Positions 30,075 through 37,696 of a stretch of DNA of 45,796 bases are shown piece by piece. How positions within the stretch are numbered: the stretch's first letter is position 1; each line of letters opens with the position of its first letter. The DNA is taken from the NCBI GenBank assembly GCA_003519445.1, contig DOWS01000012.1, forward strand, positions 14,134-59,929, read 5' to 3'. The notes beneath the pieces are model-generated. The model saw only the letters and a program-made list of their open reading frames with translations. It made no database searches and was not told where the DNA came from. Source of the stretch: Candidatus Daviesbacteria bacterium (GTDB lineage Bacteria; Patescibacteriota; Microgenomatia; Daviesbacterales; UBA10151). A program made the translations under genes and the position numbers.

Positions 30075-31640
30075 ATGGAAAGAGCTCGCGATGGGGGACG
30101 CGAGCGGGCAATCATTACAACAGGGGGAACAAGAGAACCTGTTGATGATGTCCGCTTTATCACTAATTTTGCGACTGGAAAGTTCGGGTATGAGATAGCC
30201 AGACAAATGGTTGCCCATGGCTATAATGTGACTGTTTTATGCCCAAGGGAGGTACCAGCCCTTGCAGGCTTAGAACTTCCTGGAGTTAAACATGTAAACT
30301 TCACAAACGCTAAAAGCTTACAACAGGCATTACTTGGGCAGGAAGCCCCGGACATCATCTTTCATGCTGCAGCGGTGGCTGATTTTAGACCAAAAGAGGT
30401 TGCTCGTGGAAAAATTCCTTCTTCAGAAGAGGAGATCACCATAACTTTAGTAAGAAATCCCAAAATTCTCGACGAGCTACGCGGCAGATTCGGGCAGACT
30501 GCGTTTCTAATTGGTTTTAAACTTTTATCTGGAGTTTCTCATGGGGAACTTGTTGGAGCAGCGCTAGAGCAAAATAGAAGGGCCCATCTGAATCTTACGG
30601 TTGCTAATGATTTACATGAGCTAACAGGCGGATTTCATCCAGTTGTTTTAGTAACCGCCGAAGGAGGGGCTATCGATTTGATGGGAAGACGGGAAGAAGT
30701 TGCCGCTAATCTTGTCGAATTTGTCAAAAAAAGATCAAGAGTTACTTGGTACCATACTGAAGCAGATTCACATTTGCCAGAACCACCGGAGGAAGAGCAG
30801 AAAAGATTTGCTGCGTTGCTTCAATTTGCCCAAAAGTCGCACCTTTTATATGATACATCGGGTAATGTCTCTCTAAGATTTGGGGATTTTATGATTGTTA
30901 CTCCAAGGCAAGTGGATAAAAGTGTGGCGGAGTCGGAAGAAGCCTGCGTTGCATGTGCAGATCAGAGCAATAATGTTGTTTTCTATAGAGGAGGATTTAA
31001 ATCGTCTATCGATACTGGTGTTAATGATGCTTTATATTGTCAATTTCCTAGGATAAAAGCTATGCTGCATTTTCATAATCCTTGGGGTTTAGCTTTAAAT
31101 GTGACATCTTTTCCTTATCCTTGCGGAGTGAAAGAAGAGGCGCAGGAAATTCAAAGACAACTTGGTGACAATCGGGACAGAGATAATTTTGCTGTCGAAT
31201 TATTACACCACGGTTTTCTTTTAGGTTTGTCGGAAGCTGGTTTAGAACGACTTCAAGATGGGTGGGACCACGCAGTTGGAGAATTTAGGGATCATTTGGC
31301 TGCTGTCAACCAACAAGCATCTTTTGAGCCGGCAAAATTAAAACCAGTCTTTTGGGATACTGAAATCGTTGGTGTGGTAATGGAAAATCCGGATGGTGGT
31401 GTTGTTTATCTTAGAGAAAACGCAAGAGGTAAGGGCGTAGGCAGAAAGGTGGCGGAACAATTAATCGAGCGGCGATTACCTGTTAAAACAATGGATGAAT
31501 GCAATGTAGTTGAGTTTTATACGAGATTTGGATTTACCGGAGAAAAAGATTCACAGACCGGTCTCTATACTTTGTATCCTCCAAGGATCACCAGTTCCGA
31601 CCAGCTTTTTAATAGAATTTCTGAGTGGAGAGTTAAATAA
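30075..31640 (+). CDS. Fusion: CoaB-like DFP domain, class II aldolase-like domain, GNAT-like domain
   Basis: 521 residues in three parts. Residues ~12-220 are a DFP/CoaB fold (phosphopantothenate-cysteine ligase): IITTGGTREPVDDVRFITNF, FHAAAVADFRP, VRNPKILDELRGRF, LTVANDL. Residues ~236-425 are class II aldolase/adducin-like: YDTSGNVSLRFGDFMIVTP, metal ligands in HFHNPWG (~332) and LLHHGFLLG (~377). Residues ~435-510 read FWDTEIVGVVMENPDGGVVY, LRENARGKGVGRKVAEQLIE and EFYTRFGFTG, a GNAT acetyltransferase core. No frameshift separates the parts. I know no protein with this order. Reaction unknown; salvage or synthesis of a CoA-like compound is possible. Confidence 0.8.
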   Translation: MERARDGGRERAIITTGGTREPVDDVRFITNFATGKFGYEIARQMVAHGYNVTVLCPREVPALAGLELPGVKHVNFTNAKSLQQALLGQEAPDIIFHAAAVADFRPKEVARGKIPSSEEEITITLVRNPKILDELRGRFGQTAFLIGFKLLSGVSHGELVGAALEQNRRAHLNLTVANDLHELTGGFHPVVLVTAEGGAIDLMGRREEVAANLVEFVKKRSRVTWYHTEADSHLPEPPEEEQKRFAALLQFAQKSHLLYDTSGNVSLRFGDFMIVTPRQVDKSVAESEEACVACADQSNNVVFYRGGFKSSIDTGVNDALYCQFPRIKAMLHFHNPWGLALNVTSFPYPCGVKEEAQEIQRQLGDNRDRDNFAVELLHHGFLLGLSEAGLERLQDGWDHAVGEFRDHLAAVNQQASFEPAKLKPVFWDTEIVGVVMENPDGGVVYLRENARGKGVGRKVAEQLIERRLPVKTMDECNVVEFYTRFGFTGEKDSQTGLYTLYPPRITSSDQLFNRISEWRVK

Positions 31641-31641
31641 T

Positions 31642-31731
31642 AGCTACAGTAGAACTGGAAAACCTCCCCAAATCTTTCCTAAATTCCTCCAGGATTTTAA
31701 GAGTAGAAGAAGGAGAGGTTAAAGAAACATA
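31642..31731 (+). pseudogene. Second copy of recF 3' end
   Basis: GTAGAACTGGAAAACCTCCC and CAAATCTTTCCTAAATTCCT (with CCAGGATTTTAAG following) repeat recF 29135-29178 almost without change; further on the copy diverges and ends in TAA. Translated: ATVELENLPKSFLNSSRILR, VEEGEVKET. It closes the nitrilase/fusion block. Confidence 0.93.
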
Positions 31732-31774
31732 ACATTATTGACACGGCCGCTGAATTAATGTTAGGTGACTTGGT

Positions 31775-31873
31775 TCACCGCTTTTTTCTTTGCAGCATGG
31801 TAGGGAGGGCCATGAGGACAATAGTAAGAGCGAAAATTGCCAATATTAAATATACAAGTAATGTATTATCCAT
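31775..31873 (-). CDS. Single-span small membrane protein, 32 aa
   Basis: MDNTLLVYLILAIFALTIVL then MALPTMLQRKKR: one span and a basic tail, as in the 40-aa protein at 20037. TAGGAGATAAC upstream is a good Shine-Dalgarno. Last gene of a three-gene operon. Confidence 0.6.
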   Translation of the reverse strand: MDNTLLVYLILAIFALTIVLMALPTMLQRKKR

Positions 31874-31874
31874 G

Positions 31875-32063
31875 TTATCTCCTAAACCATAGGCTAATTA
31901 GCCAAAAAATAATTGATGCTACTGAACCTAATAATATCTTAGTTAGGTTAAATTTGTCAAGCGCTGCTGGTAATATTACAGAGGCTACAGCTACTAAAGC
32001 CAAATCAGATGCTATATCAGAAAGCTTATCTAATTGTTTTTTGTTAAGTTTTGCAATCCTCAT
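31875..32063 (-). CDS. Small membrane protein, 62 aa
   Basis: Basic N terminus (MRIAKLNKKQLDKLSDIASD) and two hydrophobic stretches (LALVAVASVILPAALDKFNL, LLGSVASIIFWLISLWFRR). Size and layout resemble the 61-aa protein at 20156. Its ATG overlaps the stop of the upstream gene. Confidence 0.65.
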   Translation of the reverse strand: MRIAKLNKKQLDKLSDIASDLALVAVASVILPAALDKFNLTKILLGSVASIIFWLISLWFRR

Positions 32064-32329
32064 TTTTTAACTCCCCAACGGGAGGCGAGACGGGAGAGTT
32101 CGTAGGTGATGAAAACAGCAAAAGCGGTGATGATTAAAGCATAGATCAATTTGGAAATGGCTCCTGACTGGTCAGGAAAAATAGTTTGAATATATTCTTT
32201 AACAAAAGTTTGTATAGCTTCGTTCCAGGCTAAAGCTGCCACCAGACCAAAACCCGAGGTGGATAAAGTTACCAGTTGCTGAATTAGTTCTTTGTGGAAA
32301 GACCGTTCTTCCTCTTTTTTAGTTGCCAT
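32060..32329 (-). CDS. DUF5654-like membrane protein, 89 aa
   Basis: MATKKEEERSFHKELIQQLV, then TLSTSGFGLVAALAWNEAIQ and a second membrane segment LIYALIITAFAVFITYELSR. The pattern with AxAWNEAI fits small DUF5654-type proteins that I know from CPR and archaeal genomes. First gene of the small-membrane-protein operon; divergent from pyrB. Confidence 0.7.
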   Translation of the reverse strand: MATKKEEERSFHKELIQQLVTLSTSGFGLVAALAWNEAIQTFVKEYIQTIFPDQSGAISKLIYALIITAFAVFITYELSRLASRWGVKK

Positions 32330-32330
32330 A

Positions 32331-32441
32331 TTGACATTTTACATAAATAATTTTAAACTAGCAAATAATTTATGTTAAGACTGGTTAAGATTTATCAGTT
32401 AAATAGAATTTGAAATTCCGCCTGTGAGGCGGATTTTTTTT
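32331..32441 (+). promoter_or_regulatory. pyrB promoter, leader peptide ORF and attenuator
   Basis: TTGACA (32331-32336), 17 bases, TAAACT (32354-32359); predicted RNA start about 32366. A 13-codon ORF (MLRLVKIYQLNRI, 32372-32413) ends just before an intrinsic terminator, CCGCC-TGTGA-GGCGG (32418-32432) plus eight T, and pyrB ATG follows at 32448. Since the upstream gene is divergent, this terminator can only act on pyrB. The U-rich leader, leader peptide and terminator copy the logic of the E. coli pyrBI attenuator, where low UTP lets ribosomes prevent termination. Confidence 0.75.
32418..32441 (+). terminator. Intrinsic terminator upstream of pyrB
   Basis: Five GC pairs with a five-base loop and a run of eight T; lies six bases before the pyrB start codon. 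Confidence 0.8.
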
Positions 32442-32447
32442 GAAAAA

Positions 32448-33404
32448 ATGTATAACTTTAAAGGACGGGACATAATAGATATTAATGATTTTTCCAAAGA
32501 GGAATTGCTTTTTATTTTAAAAACAGCCAAAAAATTTGATCCGCAGTATGTTAAAAGAGATAGATCCAACTATACAATAGCCCAAGGTAAAATCGCGGCG
32601 TTACTTTTTTTTGAACCATCCACCCGGACAGAACAATCTTTTAAATCGGCAGCTCAAAAAATAGGCATGGGCATTATTGGTTTTGACGACCCGGAAGCCA
32701 CCAGTATTCATAAGGGAGAATCTTTTTCCGATACTGTGAGAATTATGAATTCATATGCGGATGTTTTGGTAATGAGGCATCCTGAATCAGGCGCTGCCAA
32801 AAAAGCAGCAGATGTGGCAGATATTCCGGTGATTAATGCCGGTGACGGGGCTAACCAGCATCCTACTCAGACTATGTTGGATCTTTATACCATAATGAAG
32901 GAAGCTGGGCATTTGGACGGGATTACTGTTGCTCTGATGGGGGATTTAAAATATGGCCGGACAGTTCATGCGCTATCTTTGGCCTTATCGCATTTTAAAG
33001 TCAAGCAAATTTTTATTTCTCACTCCACACTTTCGATGCCTGATGAATTTTTGCAGATTCTGGATCAAAGGAAGGTAATCTATGAGCAATTTGATCATCT
33101 GCCTGATAATTTGCAGGCTGATTTTCTCTATCAAACAAGAGTGCAAAAAGAAAGATTTAAAGATCTAAATGAGTACAAAAAAGTAAAAGACAAATTTATC
33201 TTGGATGCTTCTTTTAAAAAATATTTGGACAAAGGAGTGAAATTAATGCATCCTTTACCCCGTATCAACGAGGTTGATCCAAGTTTGGATTCTCATCCCA
33301 ATGCTATTTATTTTTCTCAAGCCAGAAACGGGTTGTATATTAGGGAAGCCTTGCTGGGATTGGTATTGGGAAGAATTGACCCGCCTGTGGCGAGGTCATC
33401 CTGA
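32448..33404 (+). CDS. pyrB: Aspartate carbamoyltransferase catalytic chain
   Basis: 318 residues. Transfers carbamoyl from carbamoyl phosphate to aspartate in pyrimidine synthesis. Motifs: FFEPSTRTEQSF (phosphate loop; most relatives have STRTR), HPTQTMLDLYTI, GDLKYGRTVHAL, MHPLPRINEVDPSLDSHPNA and FSQARNGLYIREALL. ATG 32448 is chosen over upstream frames because the terminator precedes it. The last codons and stop come from a mobile repeat (33395-33426). Followed by carA and carB, which supply carbamoyl phosphate. Confidence 0.95.
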   Translation: MYNFKGRDIIDINDFSKEELLFILKTAKKFDPQYVKRDRSNYTIAQGKIAALLFFEPSTRTEQSFKSAAQKIGMGIIGFDDPEATSIHKGESFSDTVRIMNSYADVLVMRHPESGAAKKAADVADIPVINAGDGANQHPTQTMLDLYTIMKEAGHLDGITVALMGDLKYGRTVHALSLALSHFKVKQIFISHSTLSMPDEFLQILDQRKVIYEQFDHLPDNLQADFLYQTRVQKERFKDLNEYKKVKDKFILDASFKKYLDKGVKLMHPLPRINEVDPSLDSHPNAIYFSQARNGLYIREALLGLVLGRIDPPVARSS

Positions 33405-33426
33405 GGAGTGAAGCGACGAAGGATCT
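33395..33426 (+). repeat. Dispersed repeat of the GTCATCCTGAG...GAAGGATCT type
   Basis: A 32-bp element starting GTCATCCTGAGGAGTGAAGC and ending GACGAAGGATCT. Sequences of this type are scattered through many bacterial genomes. Here it provides the pyrB stop codon (TGA 33402-33404) and the GAAGGA ribosome-binding site of carA. Confidence 0.7.
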
Positions 33427-33431
33427 CTATT

Positions 33432-34487
33432 ATGACAGGTAAACTGATTCTGTCCGATGGGACAGTTTTTTTAGGACAAAGTTTTGGGGCTGCTTTTTCC
33501 ACCTCGGGGGAGGTGGTTTTTAATACCGGCATGGTAGGGTATCCTGAATCGCTAACAGATCCTTCTTACTACGGCCAGATCCTGGTGTTGACTTACCCGC
33601 TGCAGGGAAATTACGGAGTGCCCCAAAAGCGCTTTTGGGAGTCGGAAAGAATTCAAGTTAAAGGTTTGATTGTGCAAAATTATCTTGATAATCCATCCCA
33701 TTTTGAAAGCCAAAAAACTTTGGGTCAGTGGTTAAAAGAAGAAGGAGTACCTGCGTTACAAGGGATAGATACTAGAGCGCTGACCATTAAATTACGGGAG
33801 CATGGGGTGATGCTTGGTAGAGTAGAAGTTAAAAGTCAAAAGTTAAAAGTCAAAAGTAGCGGGATTTATGATCCAAATTCGGAAAATCTTTTGCCTTATG
33901 TAAGTACTGACAAAGTACTGACATATGGGCATGGGAATAAGCATATTATTCTAATTGATTGTGGAGTTAAGGAAAATATTATCAGAAGTTTCGTTAAAAG
34001 AGGTGTACGGGTAACACGGATGCCGTGGGATTCTGACCCGTTACAGGCAAAATTTGATTTTGACGGGATATTTATTTCAAATGGACCCGGTGATCCAAAA
34101 CAAGCAAAGCAAACTATTCAGAATGTTAAGGTTTTGCTTGACAAAAATATTCCCACTTTTGGCATTTGTCTGGGAAGCCAGATTTTGGCTTTGGCTGCAG
34201 GTGGAAATACTTACAAATTAAAATTCGGCCACAGAGGCCAGAATCAACCAGTACTAGATCAAAATAGCAAAAAAGCCATTATTACATCTCAAAATCATGG
34301 CTTTGCTGTTGATATGAAAAGTTTGGGTTCTGATTGGAAAGATTGGTTTGTGAATTTAAATGATGGGACAAATGAGGGCATAAGACACAGAAGCAAGCCT
34401 TTTATGGCAGTACAATTTCATCCTGAAGCCAGTCCGGGACCAACAGATGCAAGTTATTTGTTTGATGAATTTTTGGATTATTTATGA
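33432..34487 (+). CDS. carA: Carbamoyl-phosphate synthase small subunit
   Basis: 351 residues; glutamine amidotransferase subunit giving ammonia to CarB. N-terminal LILSDGTVFLGQSFGA, catalytic Cys in FGICLGSQILALAAGG (about 246), His and Glu in QFHPEASPGP (about 331). A repeat-derived insert (KSQKLKVKS, DNA 33829-33857) lies between domains. ATG 33432 is used: GAAGGA eight bases upstream. The stop overlaps carB as ATGA. Confidence 0.96.
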   Translation: MTGKLILSDGTVFLGQSFGAAFSTSGEVVFNTGMVGYPESLTDPSYYGQILVLTYPLQGNYGVPQKRFWESERIQVKGLIVQNYLDNPSHFESQKTLGQWLKEEGVPALQGIDTRALTIKLREHGVMLGRVEVKSQKLKVKSSGIYDPNSENLLPYVSTDKVLTYGHGNKHIILIDCGVKENIIRSFVKRGVRVTRMPWDSDPLQAKFDFDGIFISNGPGDPKQAKQTIQNVKVLLDKNIPTFGICLGSQILALAAGGNTYKLKFGHRGQNQPVLDQNSKKAIITSQNHGFAVDMKSLGSDWKDWFVNLNDGTNEGIRHRSKPFMAVQFHPEASPGPTDASYLFDEFLDYL

Positions 34488-37400
34488 AAAAAGTTTTAGT
34501 TTTAGGATCAGGCGCTTTGAAAATAGGTGAGGCCGGAGAGTTTGATTACTCCGGTTCACAAGCCTTAAAAGCCTTAAAAGAAGACCTGCCTGTCGGCAGG
34601 CAGGAAATTCAGGCTGTTTTAATTAATCCCAACATTGCGACTATTCAAACCTCAAAAGATTTGGCAGAAAAAATTTATTTTTTGCCTGTTACTCCGTATT
34701 TTGTTGAACAAGTAATTAAAAAAGAGCGCCCTGATGGAATTTTTTTAAGCTTTGGAGGTCAAACAGCCTTAAATTGCGGTTTGGAACTTGAAAAATCAGG
34801 AATATTTAAAAAATATAAGGTGGTGGTTTTGGGAACAAGCGTTAAAACAATTCAGATCACAGAAGACAGGGAACTTTTTGCTAATAGTTTGGATAAAATT
34901 AGTATTAAAACTCCCAAAGGTGGTTTTGCTAAAACTGCTAAAGAGGCAGAAAAAATTGCCTTAAAGTTAGGTTTTCCCCTACTTATCAGGTCTGGTTTTT
35001 CTCTTGGAGGATTAGGTTCAGGAGTAGTTAGCAATATTGAAGAACTAAATAAGATGGCAGAGAACGCGTTAAAGCATGCTCCGCAAATAGCTGTTGAAGA
35101 ATATCTTAAACACTGGAAAGAAATTGAATATGAAGTTGTCAGAGACAAAAGTAGCAATAAAATTACTGTCTGCAATATGGAAAATATGGATCCTTTGGGA
35201 ATTCATACAGGTGAAAGTATTGTGGTGGCGCCTTCCCAAACTTTAAATAATTATCAATATCACATGCTGCGTAAGATTTCTTTGCAGGTGATTGAGCATT
35301 TGGGGATTGTGGGGGAGTGTAATATCCAGTTTGCCTTAAATCCTAAAAATAACGATTACCGGGTGATAGAGGTTAATGCCAGATTATCCCGATCTTCGGC
35401 TCTTGCTTCCAAAGCTACCGGTTATCCGCTGGCTTACATTGCTGCCAAACTGGCTTTGGGTTATACCCTACCTGAACTTAAAAATTCCGTGACTAAATCC
35501 ACCAGCGCTTTTTTTGAACCAAGCCTTGATTATCTGGTAGTGAAAATCCCCCGATGGGATTTGCAAAAATTTGCAGGAGGCAAAGACGAAATTGGTTCGG
35601 AAATGAAAAGTGTGGGTGAGGTAATGGCAATAGGTAGGAGTTTTCCCGAAGCTTTGCAAAAAGCCATCAGGATGCTGGAAACCGGTCAAGATGGACTGCT
35701 GGGGAATGAGATAGATGAGACGAAACTTTTGCCAACCACAGAGAGACTATTTGTGATTGCTCAAAGATTCTCCAAAGGGGAGTTGGTTGAGAGTATTTAT
35801 AAAGCCACAGGTATTGATCCCTGGTTTTTGCATCAGATCAAGGAGATGATTGAGTTTGAAGGTAGCTTGCAGTCTTCAGCTTTCAGCTATCAGACTATCG
35901 CAAAAGCTAAAAAATTGGGGTTTTCAGATAAACTTTTGGCTAAAGCACTCAAGAAATCAGAAGATGAAATTAGAAAGTTTAGAAAAAAGCAGGGGATTTT
36001 GCCCAAAGTTAAACACATTGATACTTTAGCAGGGGAATTTCCGGCCAGGACTAATTATTTGTATTTGACATACCATGGGGAAGAGTCAGAGAGTCAAAGA
36101 GTCAGAGAGTCAAAGAAGAAAAAAGCAATAGTTTTGGGATCGGGGCCCTACAGGATTGGATCTTCTGTGGAATTTGACTGGTGTTCGGTGACTGCTGCCA
36201 AAACTTTAAGGGCAGAGGGTTTGGAAACTATTATTATAAATTGCAATCCGGAAACTGTTTCCACTGATTATGACTCTGCAGATAAGTTATATTTTGAGGA
36301 ACTGACTTTTGAAAGGGTAAGTGATATTTATGAGATAGAGGAATCAGCCAGTTTAGTTTTGGGCTTTGGCGGCCAGACTCCCAATAACCTGGCCATGAGT
36401 TGTTTTAAGGCAGGATATAAGACTTTGGGGACTTTGCCGGAAAGTATTGATAGAGCAGAAAACAGGCACAAATTTTCCAACATTCTGGATAAATTAAATA
36501 TTGATCAGCCTCGCTGGCAAAATGTCAGAAATACCAAAGAGGCAACTGCATTTGCCAAAAAAATCAATTATCCGGTTTTAATAAGGCCTTCGTATGTTCT
36601 TTCAGGTTCGGCCATGAATGTGGCTTTTAGCCTATCAGAACTTAAAAAATACTTAAAACAGGCCAGTGATGTCTCGAGCGTACATCCGGTGGTAATTTCC
36701 AAATTTGTGGAAGGGGCTAAAGAAATCGAGATAGACGGGGTGGGACAAAAGGGTGAGCTTTTGATCTATGCCATATCCGAACATGTTGAAAACGCCGGAG
36801 TGCATTCGGGTGATGCCACGATTGTCCTGCCGCCCCAGAGGCTATTCCTCCAAACAATCAGGCAAATCAAAGACGCCACCAAAAAAATTCTCAAGGAGCT
36901 AAAAATCAGCGGGCCTTTTAACATTCAATTTTTGGCCAAAGATAACAGGATTTCAGTGATAGAACTTAATCTTCGCGCCTCCCGCTCTTTCCCGTTTGTT
37001 TCCAAAGTCACAGGTTATAATTTTGTGGAAATGGCTACCAAAGTGATGTTGGGAGAAAAGTTAGCAGGCGATTTTAAAACTCTTGATCTGGATTATGTAG
37101 GGGTCAAGGCTCCCCAGTTTTCTTTTAGTAGAATCAAAGGAGCAGATCCAAGATTGCGGGTTGAGATGTCTTCCACTGGAGAAGTGGCCTGCTTTGGCGA
37201 TGATCTGCAGGAAGCCTATTTAAAAGCGCTTTTGTCTGTTGGATTTAAATTACCCAAAAAATCAGTATATTTGAGTTTGGGTGGTGAAAAAAATAAACTG
37301 GAATTTATTCCGTTTGCCAAAATTTTATCTGAAATGGGCTTAATAATTTATGCTACAGAACATACTTCAAAAGTTTTGAAAAAACATGGCATAAAAAATA

Positions 37401-37663
37401 CCAGAGTTTTTAAAATATCGGAAAAAGTTCATCCTTCAGTGTTGGATCTTTTGCAAAAAGGCAAAATAGATTTGGCAATAAATATATCCATGCCCAGATC
37501 TGATCAGGGGGAGACAGATGGGTTTTTAATAAGAAGAAATTGTATTGATTTGGGAATTCCTTTAATTACCAATCTGCAGGCAGCAGAGCTGTTAGTTTCT
37601 GCCCTATCTTCCAAAAAAATGTCTGATTTGCAAATTAAAAGTTGGGATGAATATGTAAGCTAG
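34484..37663 (+). CDS. carB: Carbamoyl-phosphate synthase large subunit
   Basis: 1059 residues, full length. Two ATP-grasp halves (residues ~1-520 and ~545-930) and a C-terminal MGS-like regulatory domain (KSVYLSLGGEKNKLEFIPFA onward). KVLVLGSGALKIGEAGEFDY and KAIVLGSGPYRIGSSVEFDW start the halves. Two insertions stand out: a near-palindromic 20-bp element at 34585-34604 encoding LPVGRQ, and two 16-bp units (36083-36114) in the linker between halves. The enzyme supplies PyrB and arginine synthesis if present. Confidence 0.97.
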   Translation: MKKVLVLGSGALKIGEAGEFDYSGSQALKALKEDLPVGRQEIQAVLINPNIATIQTSKDLAEKIYFLPVTPYFVEQVIKKERPDGIFLSFGGQTALNCGLELEKSGIFKKYKVVVLGTSVKTIQITEDRELFANSLDKISIKTPKGGFAKTAKEAEKIALKLGFPLLIRSGFSLGGLGSGVVSNIEELNKMAENALKHAPQIAVEEYLKHWKEIEYEVVRDKSSNKITVCNMENMDPLGIHTGESIVVAPSQTLNNYQYHMLRKISLQVIEHLGIVGECNIQFALNPKNNDYRVIEVNARLSRSSALASKATGYPLAYIAAKLALGYTLPELKNSVTKSTSAFFEPSLDYLVVKIPRWDLQKFAGGKDEIGSEMKSVGEVMAIGRSFPEALQKAIRMLETGQDGLLGNEIDETKLLPTTERLFVIAQRFSKGELVESIYKATGIDPWFLHQIKEMIEFEGSLQSSAFSYQTIAKAKKLGFSDKLLAKALKKSEDEIRKFRKKQGILPKVKHIDTLAGEFPARTNYLYLTYHGEESESQRVRESKKKKAIVLGSGPYRIGSSVEFDWCSVTAAKTLRAEGLETIIINCNPETVSTDYDSADKLYFEELTFERVSDIYEIEESASLVLGFGGQTPNNLAMSCFKAGYKTLGTLPESIDRAENRHKFSNILDKLNIDQPRWQNVRNTKEATAFAKKINYPVLIRPSYVLSGSAMNVAFSLSELKKYLKQASDVSSVHPVVISKFVEGAKEIEIDGVGQKGELLIYAISEHVENAGVHSGDATIVLPPQRLFLQTIRQIKDATKKILKELKISGPFNIQFLAKDNRISVIELNLRASRSFPFVSKVTGYNFVEMATKVMLGEKLAGDFKTLDLDYVGVKAPQFSFSRIKGADPRLRVEMSSTGEVACFGDDLQEAYLKALLSVGFKLPKKSVYLSLGGEKNKLEFIPFAKILSEMGLIIYATEHTSKVLKKHGIKNTRVFKISEKVHPSVLDLLQKGKIDLAINISMPRSDQGETDGFLIRRNCIDLGIPLITNLQAAELLVSALSSKKMSDLQIKSWDEYVS
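34585..34604 (+). repeat. Near-palindromic 20-bp insert in carB
   Basis: CCTGCCTGTCGGCAGGCAGG, one mismatch from a perfect palindrome, in frame inside the first domain. Elements of this form are common and dispersed in CPR genomes. Confidence 0.65.
36083..36114 (+). repeat. 2 x 16-bp tandem repeat in carB linker
   Basis: GAGTCAGAGAGTCAAA twice without mismatch, translated as a polar linker (ESQRVRESK) between the two synthetase halves. Confidence 0.85.
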
Positions 37664-37696
37664 TTTTTTTGCGGGGAAAGTGCAATAATTGAGGAA

